From Microbacterium sp. SORGH_AS_0888 (lineage in GTDB: Bacteria; Actinomycetota; Actinomycetes; Actinomycetales; Microbacteriaceae): 64,000 nt of DNA. The notes beneath the pieces were generated by a model. That model searched no databases and was not told the origin of the DNA. It saw nothing but the letters and a program-made list of their open reading frames with translations. The DNA lies in the NCBI RefSeq assembly GCF_030818905.1, contig NZ_JAUTAZ010000001.1, positions 1,984,001 through 2,048,000 of the forward strand, in the 5' to 3' direction. Shown one piece after another: positions 59,616 to 64,000 of this stretch (position 1 is the first letter of the stretch; every line of letters begins with the position of its first letter). The translations under genes were made by a program, and so were the position numbers.

Positions 59616-59888
59616 GTGGATGAGGGCGAGCCGCGACCGACACCGCTGACCGCGGAGGAGGCCGAACGCATCCTCCAACAGGTCGGACGGGGCGCGCTCG
59701 ACACGCGCGACCCCGAGGTGCGCCGGATCGTGACCGAGGCGCAACGAGCGCTCGTGCGACACAGCCTGTGGGGCGATGCGCATAGCACACGCCACCGGCG
59801 GTATCTGCTGTGGGGCATCGCCTTCCTCGTGCTGTGGATCGTGGGTCTCGTGGTGCCGTTCGCCGTGGTCTTCGGCTGGTTCGGCTGA
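59616..59888 (+). CDS. Small single-helix membrane protein
   Basis: A 90-aa protein of unknown function. Helical N-terminus EEAERILQQVGRGALDTRDPEVRRIVTEAQRALVRHSLW, then one transmembrane helix YLLWGIAFLVLWIVGLVVPFAVVFGWFG at the end. AGGGAGGA precedes the GTG. It follows purB by 33 nt and may be co-transcribed. Confidence 0.75.
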   Translation: MDEGEPRPTPLTAEEAERILQQVGRGALDTRDPEVRRIVTEAQRALVRHSLWGDAHSTRHRRYLLWGIAFLVLWIVGLVVPFAVVFGWFG

Positions 59889-59901
59889 GCCTGGGGCGCC
59901 C

Positions 59902-60264
59902 TCAGAGGTCGTCGATGCGGGCCACCGCCCGCGCCAGCTCCCGCAGCTGCGCCTCGGCGTCGACACCGGCGAGCCGGAACAGCTCGTCGAGGACCGCCGT
60001 GATGTCGGGAGTCGCGATCTCGAGGTGATTGCCGCGTGACGCGCCGAGATGGAGCCACGTGCGTCGATCGCCGTCGCGCCGCCAGAGCGCGATCTCGAGC
60101 TGGTCCTCGAACGCCTCGCCCGAGTCCGGGTCGCGCAGCGTCACGGGCACGCCGACCCCCGCCGCGGCGTGGATGCGGTCGTCGGGATGGTCGTCATCCC
60201 GATGCTCGCCGTCGCACCACGGCGGGCAGTCATCGCGCTGCCAGATCGGTCTGCCCTCGGACAT
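59902..60264 (-). CDS. DUF6907-like hypothetical protein
   Basis: A 120-aa protein: WQRDDCPPWCDGEHRDDDHPDDRIHAAAG at the start (CPPWC..H, a likely small metal or redox motif), then PVTLRDPDSGEAFEDQLEIALWRRDGDRRTWLHLGASRG, and a helical end ELFRLAGVDAEAQLRELARAVARID. This fits a family of short actinobacterial proteins of unknown role. It is convergent with the small membrane protein. Confidence 0.7.
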   Translation of the reverse strand: MSEGRPIWQRDDCPPWCDGEHRDDDHPDDRIHAAAGVGVPVTLRDPDSGEAFEDQLEIALWRRDGDRRTWLHLGASRGNHLEIATPDITAVLDELFRLAGVDAEAQLRELARAVARIDDL

Positions 60265-60544
60265 GCCATCACTCCGTCACGGTCGGGTGGGCACAGGAGA
60301 AGTCACTCATGAACCTCGGACATCACCGCCAGAGGACGAGGGGGCGTGCACGACGGTGCGTCGTCCCCCAACTCGACGCACGACGCACCCACGCACGCTC
60401 CCCTCGTCCCCGCCCGCGAAGGCTCCACCATGCTAACATGATCATGTTTACATGCGTCGAGAGAGTCTCCGCCCGACTCTCGCATGAACGACAGCGCGCT
60501 GGCCGCCACGTCCGTCTCCGTGGCGGCCAGCGTCGCACTCACCG
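60265..60544. repeat. Non-coding gap with three large inverted repeats
   Basis: No gene is visible. 60334-60409 is a nested palindrome: outer arms GGACGAGGGG/CCCCTCGTCC extended by GCGTGC/GCACGC, inner arms GGTGCGTCGT/ACGACGCACC, 15-nt loop. 60435-60448 is the perfect palindrome AACATGATCATGTT. 60451-60486 is a hairpin (GAGAGTC/GACTCTC plus CATGC/GCATG). The terminator at 60497-60532 follows. Confidence 0.75.
60497..60532 (-). terminator. Terminator of the PadR/MFS operon
   Basis: CGCTGGCCGCCACG and CGTGGCGGCCAGCG form a perfect 14-bp stem with an 8-nt loop, 12 nt after the stop of the DHA2 exporter. It lacks a T tract. Confidence 0.65.
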
Positions 60545-62029
60545 TCAGCGCCGCGATGCGAGGTGCGGCGGCCGCTGCAGGAACAGGACCACGACGACGC
60601 CGACGAGCATCACGGCCGCCGGCAGCAGGATGGTCTCGGCCATCGCGGTCGCGAACGGGGCGGCGACCTGTGACGGCAGCTGCGAGACCGATCCGAAGTC
60701 GCCGGTCGATCCGGCGCCCGGCAGATTCGCGACCAGCCGCGCCTGCATGAGCGCGGCGATGGCGGCCGACCCCAGCACGCCGCCCACCATGCGCGTCGTG
60801 TTGTAGATGCCGGCACCGGCACCGGCCTGGTCGCGGGGGAGGTTGCGGGTGGCGGTCGTCGCGAGCGGCCCCCACATACCGGCGTTGCCGATGCCCATGA
60901 GCGCGGAGGGGATGAGGAACGCCCAGATCGGGGTGTCGAGGTTCATCAGCGACGCGTAGACCACCAGGGCCGTGGTCACCAGCAGCAGTCCGGGCACGAG
61001 GAGCCATCGCGGGTCCACCCGATCCAGCAGTCGCCCCGCCAGCGGGGAGAGGATGCCGGCGAGCACCGCCATGGGAACCAGCAGCAGCGCGGCCTCGGTG
61101 GGGGTGAGGCCCCGCGCGAGCTGCACGAAGAACATGAGCGGCAGCGACATGCTCGTGATCGTGAACCCGACCGTGGCGATCCCGAGGTTCGCGACCGAGA
61201 AGTTGCGGTCCCGGAACAGCGCGATCGGCACGAGCGCCTCGCTCCGCGTGCGCGCCTGCTGCCAGATGAACAGCCCGAGAACCACGACGCCGCCGGCGAT
61301 CATCGCCCAGACCCAGCCGGCCCAGTCGTAGGCCTCGCCCTCCTGCAATCCGAAGACGAGGAGGAACAGCGCGACGGCCGAGAGCACGACACCGAGGATG
61401 TCGAAGCGGCGCGCACTCGTCTCGAGCCGCGGCACGAGGATCCACGCGAGCACGAACCCGATGACGCCGACCGGGAGGTTGATGAAGAAGATCCACTCCC
61501 ACCCGAGGTGGTCCACGAGCAGTCCGCCCGCGAGGGGGCCCACGAGCATCGCGACGCCGGAGGTCGCACCCCACAGGCCCATCGCCGCGCCGCGCTTGGC
61601 GGGCGGGAAGGTGCGGGTGATGACGGCCATGGTCTGCGGGGTCATGAGCGCGGCGCCCAGCCCCTGCGCAGCACGGAAGGCGATCAGCATCCCGAGCGTG
61701 CCGGAGAGCCCGCAGGCGAGCGAGGCGAGCGTGAAGACCGCCAGGCCCGCGAGGTAGACGTTCTTGGGACCGAAGCGGTCGCCGAGCCGGCCCGTGATCA
61801 GCAACGGGACCGCGTAGGCGAGCAGATAGGCGCTCGTGACCCACACGACGTTGTCGAGGTTGGCCGTCGCCGGGTCCAGGGCCGCCTTGATCGCAGGGTT
61901 GGCCACTGAGACGATCGTGGTGTCGACGAGGATCATGAAGAAGCCGATGACCATCGCCCAGAGGGCGGGCCAGGGGCTGCGGGTGGGGACGTTGCCGGTC
62001 CAGCCCGTCGCGGGGGTCGTCTGCGTCAC
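60545..62029 (-). CDS. DHA2-type MFS multidrug exporter
   Basis: A 494-aa, 14-helix exporter. FFMILVDTTIVSVANPAIKAAL is motif D1, LGDRFGPKNVYLAGLAVF motif A, and AFRAAQGLGAALMTPQTMAVI helix 4. GATSGVAMLVGPLAGGLLVDHLGWEWIFFINLPVGVIGFVLA is motif C with the family's typical FFINLPVG. Its start overlaps the PadR gene by 4 bp (ATGA). Substrate unknown; probably induced by the drug through PadR. Confidence 0.92.
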   Translation of the reverse strand: MTQTTPATGWTGNVPTRSPWPALWAMVIGFFMILVDTTIVSVANPAIKAALDPATANLDNVVWVTSAYLLAYAVPLLITGRLGDRFGPKNVYLAGLAVFTLASLACGLSGTLGMLIAFRAAQGLGAALMTPQTMAVITRTFPPAKRGAAMGLWGATSGVAMLVGPLAGGLLVDHLGWEWIFFINLPVGVIGFVLAWILVPRLETSARRFDILGVVLSAVALFLLVFGLQEGEAYDWAGWVWAMIAGGVVVLGLFIWQQARTRSEALVPIALFRDRNFSVANLGIATVGFTITSMSLPLMFFVQLARGLTPTEAALLLVPMAVLAGILSPLAGRLLDRVDPRWLLVPGLLLVTTALVVYASLMNLDTPIWAFLIPSALMGIGNAGMWGPLATTATRNLPRDQAGAGAGIYNTTRMVGGVLGSAAIAALMQARLVANLPGAGSTGDFGSVSQLPSQVAAPFATAMAETILLPAAVMLVGVVVVLFLQRPPHLASRR

Positions 62030-62652
62030 TGTCGCGCCGCCTTTCGTTGGGTGAGATAACGGTCGGATGCGGTGTCCTCGTCGTCGGGCCCCCAGGCGAA
62101 GCCCGGATCCTCGAGTCGGGACATGAAAGCGGCGAGCCAGCCGAGCTCCGCCGCGACGAGCGTCGCCTGCCGCTCGACCTCGACCAGGTACTGCTCGGGA
62201 ACGCCGCGTTCGCGCGCGGCGACGAGCCCGTCCGTCGTGATCTCGTCGTCGGCGACGAGCGCGGCACGATGGGCGCGCAGGAGGTCGAGCACCTCCTGCC
62301 GGTCGAGATTGTGGGACTCGGCGAGCGCCACGCGGAACTCGGCGGGCCGATCGATGCGCGGCAGCTCCTCGCGCACCCAGGAAAGCAAGGCCTCGGCCCC
62401 CTCCTCCCGGAGCCGGTAGGTCGTCCGCTCCGGCCGGTTGCCCTCGCGCTCCACGCCGACCTCCTCGATGAGACCTCGCCGTTCCAGCCGAGCGACCGTG
62501 TGGTAGACCGTGCCGCCGGTGATGGGGACGATCCGTTCGTCGTGCCGGTGGCGCAGGAGCCGGAGCATCTCGTACGGGTGCATGTCGTCCTCGCGGAGGA
62601 GCGCGAGGAGCATGACGCCCAGGGGCGTGAGCCTGCTGCGTGCGCCGGTCAT
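62026..62652 (-). CDS. PadR-family repressor
   Basis: A 208-aa PadR (subfamily 2, with the Vir_C-like tail). LTPLGVMLLALLREDDMHPYEMLRLLRHRHDERIVPITGGTVYHTVARLERRGLIEEVGVEREGNRPERTTYRLREEGAEALLSWVREEL is the winged helix; helices from LVAARERGVPEQYLVEVERQATLVAAELGWLAAF mediate dimers. GGAG precedes the ATG at 62652. It is first in the operon and represses it through the palindrome at 62670-62685. Confidence 0.92.
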   Translation of the reverse strand: MTGARSRLTPLGVMLLALLREDDMHPYEMLRLLRHRHDERIVPITGGTVYHTVARLERRGLIEEVGVEREGNRPERTTYRLREEGAEALLSWVREELPRIDRPAEFRVALAESHNLDRQEVLDLLRAHRAALVADDEITTDGLVAARERGVPEQYLVEVERQATLVAAELGWLAAFMSRLEDPGFAWGPDDEDTASDRYLTQRKAARQ

Positions 62653-62669
62653 CAATGCTCCATCTCGAT

Positions 62670-62687
62670 TAGTTCACTTGGACTATA
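62670..62687 (-). promoter_or_regulatory. PadR operator overlapping the -10 box
   Basis: TAGTTCACTTGGACTA (62670-62685) is a near-perfect palindrome (14 of 16) typical of PadR sites. On the minus strand TATAGT (62687-62682) within it is a good -10, so repressor and polymerase compete. Confidence 0.65.
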
Positions 62688-62781
62688 TCGCAGATCCGAC
62701 TCGTTCGCACCCGCCGGGGCGGACCGTCGCGCCCAGGGCGGGATTCCCCCGCGACCGGAGGCGCTCTGGGATGATGGGCGG

Positions 62782-63708
62782 ATGACGGAACCGAACCTGC
62801 CCGGCTGGCGCCACGTCTACTCCGGAAAGGTGCGCGACCTCTACGTGCCCGACACCCTCCCCGAAGGCGGGAGAGCGGAGCGGATGCTGGTGGTCGCCAG
62901 CGATCGGGTGAGCGCCTTCGACCACGTGCTCTCCCCGGGCATCGACGGCAAGGGCGAGCTCCTGACGACGCTGAGCCTGTGGTGGTTCGACCGGCTGGCC
63001 GGCGCCGACGGCGGACGCCGCATCCCGAACCATCTCGCGGCGGACCACGTGCTGGGCGCCGATGACGAGGCCGCGTCGCTCATCCCGGATGCCGTCGCCG
63101 GCCGCGCGATGGTGGTCCGCGGTCTCGACATGCAGCCCATCGAGTGCGTCGTGCGGGGGTATCTGACCGGATCGGGATGGGCGGAGTACCGCGAGCACGG
63201 CACCGTGTGCGGCATCCCGCTCGTGGCCGGTCTGACCGACGGCGACCGCCTGCCGGAGCCGATCTTCACCCCGGCGTTCAAGGCGCCGCTCGGGGAGCAC
63301 GACGAGAACATCTCGTTCGAGCGCACGGCCGAGCTCGTGGGCGCCGAGCGCGCTGCCGAGCTGCGCGAGGTCTCGCTGGAGATCTACGCCCGCGCGGCCG
63401 ACGCCGCCCGGGCGCGCGGACTCATCCTCGCGGACACCAAGTTCGAGTTCGGCCTCGACGAGGCCGGTGTGCTCACGCTCGCCGACGAGGTGCTCACGCC
63501 CGACTCGTCGCGGTACTGGGATGCCGCGGCGTGGGAGACCGGCACGACGCCGGCCGAGCGGATGGCGAGCTTCGACAAGCAGATCGTGCGCGACTGGCTG
63601 GCCGCCGCCTGGCCCGACCGCGCGGGCGAGCCGCCCGCGCTCCCCGCCGACGTCGTCGCGCGCACGGCCGCCCGCTACCGCGAGCTGCTGGCCCGCCTGA
63701 CCGCCTGA
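62782..63708 (+). CDS. purC: Phosphoribosylaminoimidazolesuccinocarboxamide synthase
   Basis: A 308-aa SAICAR synthase. YSGKVRDLYV, ASDRVSAFDHVLSPGIDGKGELLTTLSLWWF, RGLDMQPIECVVRGYLTGSGW, FKAPLGEHDENISF and LADTKFEFGLDEAG are all conserved. It joins aspartate to CAIR in purine synthesis. The ATG at 62782 has a GATGAT box 6 nt upstream. Palindrome copy C follows 30 nt after its stop. Confidence 0.96.
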   Translation: MTEPNLPGWRHVYSGKVRDLYVPDTLPEGGRAERMLVVASDRVSAFDHVLSPGIDGKGELLTTLSLWWFDRLAGADGGRRIPNHLAADHVLGADDEAASLIPDAVAGRAMVVRGLDMQPIECVVRGYLTGSGWAEYREHGTVCGIPLVAGLTDGDRLPEPIFTPAFKAPLGEHDENISFERTAELVGAERAAELREVSLEIYARAADAARARGLILADTKFEFGLDEAGVLTLADEVLTPDSSRYWDAAAWETGTTPAERMASFDKQIVRDWLAAAWPDRAGEPPALPADVVARTAARYRELLARLTA

Positions 63709-63737
63709 CCCCCGCCCCCGTCCGCACCCCCGCCTTT

Positions 63738-63810
63738 CCGCGAGACCAGTCCGCGGCGCCGAGACCGGCGGGTTTCCCGCCGGTCTCGGCGCGCGGGACT
63801 GGTCTCGCGG
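63738..63810. repeat. Long intergenic palindrome, family copy C
   Basis: CCGCGAGACCAGTCC pairs perfectly with GGACTGGTCTCGCGG, and GCGCCGAGACCGGCGGG pairs perfectly with CCCGCCGGTCTCGGCGC, separated by 3-nt GCG loops and capped by TTT. It is the most perfect copy (32 paired bases per arm) and begins 30 nt after the purC stop, so it may also terminate purC. Confidence 0.93.
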
Positions 63811-63852
63811 TCAGAGAAGCGGGCAGAGAAAGAAGAAAGAGAGAAGACGTAC

Positions 63853-64000
63853 ATGGCCGTATGGAAGCTGCACGGGAACGGACGCGCCGTCGCGCCCGGC
63901 GACGTCGTGCGCCCCGACGAGCGACTGAGCTGGCCCGCCACGATCGCGATCGGCGTGCAGCACGTCGTCGCGATGTTCGGCGCGACCTTCCTCGTGCCGG
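63853..64000 (+). CDS. Uracil/xanthine permease (NCS2 family), cut by window edge
   Basis: Only the first 49 residues are visible: MAVWKLHGNGRAVAPGDVVRPDERLSWPATIAIGVQHVVAMFGATFLVP, where GVQHVVAMFGATFLVP is the conserved first helix of nucleobase:cation symporters of the UraA/UapA group. A GA-rich stretch precedes the ATG. A nucleobase importer beside purC and near purB fits purine/pyrimidine supply. Confidence 0.87.
   Translation, partial: MAVWKLHGNGRAVAPGDVVRPDERLSWPATIAIGVQHVVAMFGATFLVP

Overview
The window is a 64 kb piece of a high-GC actinobacterial chromosome. The gene set (dnaK-grpE-dnaJ-hspR, bifunctional-type dCTP deaminase, zinc-free L28-L33-S14, DtxR-type iron box, many GTG starts, many transcripts that appear leaderless) fits Microbacteriaceae, probably Microbacterium or a close relative. 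This placement comes from family resemblance only; there is no rRNA gene here. I see no prophage, insertion sequence, CRISPR array or integrase. Coding density is very high, and one tRNA gene (Gly, CCC) is present.

Layout. 1-4 kb: a GT4 glycosyltransferase (cut by the left edge), a small unknown protein, and a MarR/DHA2-exporter pair. 3.9-8.1 kb: the heat-shock operon dnaK-grpE-dnaJ-hspR behind a promoter carrying HspR (HAIR) operators. 8-12.4 kb: a BCCT osmolyte carrier, an Atg22/UMF1-like MFS protein, and a divergent MarR / Gly-His-rich protein pair. 12.4-17.3 kb: a hydroxyquinol (resorcinol-type) pathway, with an AraC regulator, a flavin monooxygenase that carries a frameshift, maleylacetate reductase and hydroxyquinol 1,2-dioxygenase. 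17.3-21 kb: a GAF histidine kinase, dcd, an acyl-CoA synthetase and tRNA-Gly. 21-26 kb: an MprF-like lipid aminoacyltransferase with an upstream membrane esterase, and a TRIC-like channel with a doubtful 5' end. 26-30 kb: a PheS-related ligase of unknown role with a structured leader, and a GcvT/LigM-like O-demethylase divergent from a LysR gene. 30-35 kb: nucleoside hydrolase and ribokinase, a beta-lactamase-fold lipoprotein without catalytic residues coupled to an EamA exporter, and an iron-controlled heme oxygenase. 35-43.6 kb: a PIF1-like helicase, a CopD-CtaG fusion, HU, the L28-L33-S14 operon, and a LysR/MFS pair. 43.6-50.6 kb: a zinc-homeostasis cluster, znuA-znuC-znuB-zur-UPF0718 permease-TIGR03943 protein, with a Zur-like box in front. 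50.7-55.5 kb: a branched-chain-type 2-oxoacid dehydrogenase E1alpha-E1beta-E2 and an aminotransferase. 55.5-64 kb: a small membrane protein, a WXG100-like protein coupled to a lipase-fold protein, a protein tyrosine phosphatase, purB, a DHA2 exporter with PadR regulator, purC and the start of a nucleobase permease.

How the genes work together. The aromatic modules (O-demethylase, monooxygenase, dioxygenase, maleylacetate reductase) point to growth on lignin- or resorcinol-type phenols. Metal control recurs: zinc through Zur, iron through a DtxR-type box on heme oxygenase, and copper through CopD/CtaG. Drug or toxin exporters are each paired with a MarR, LysR or PadR regulator and a visible operator.

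The most unusual items are the PheS-like ligase with two tandem leader hairpins; a family of long intergenic palindromes (three related copies plus two unrelated large ones); at least 13 genes with a TANNNT box exactly 6-7 nt before the start codon, implying leaderless mRNAs; and the inactive-looking penicillin-binding-fold lipoprotein coupled to an exporter.
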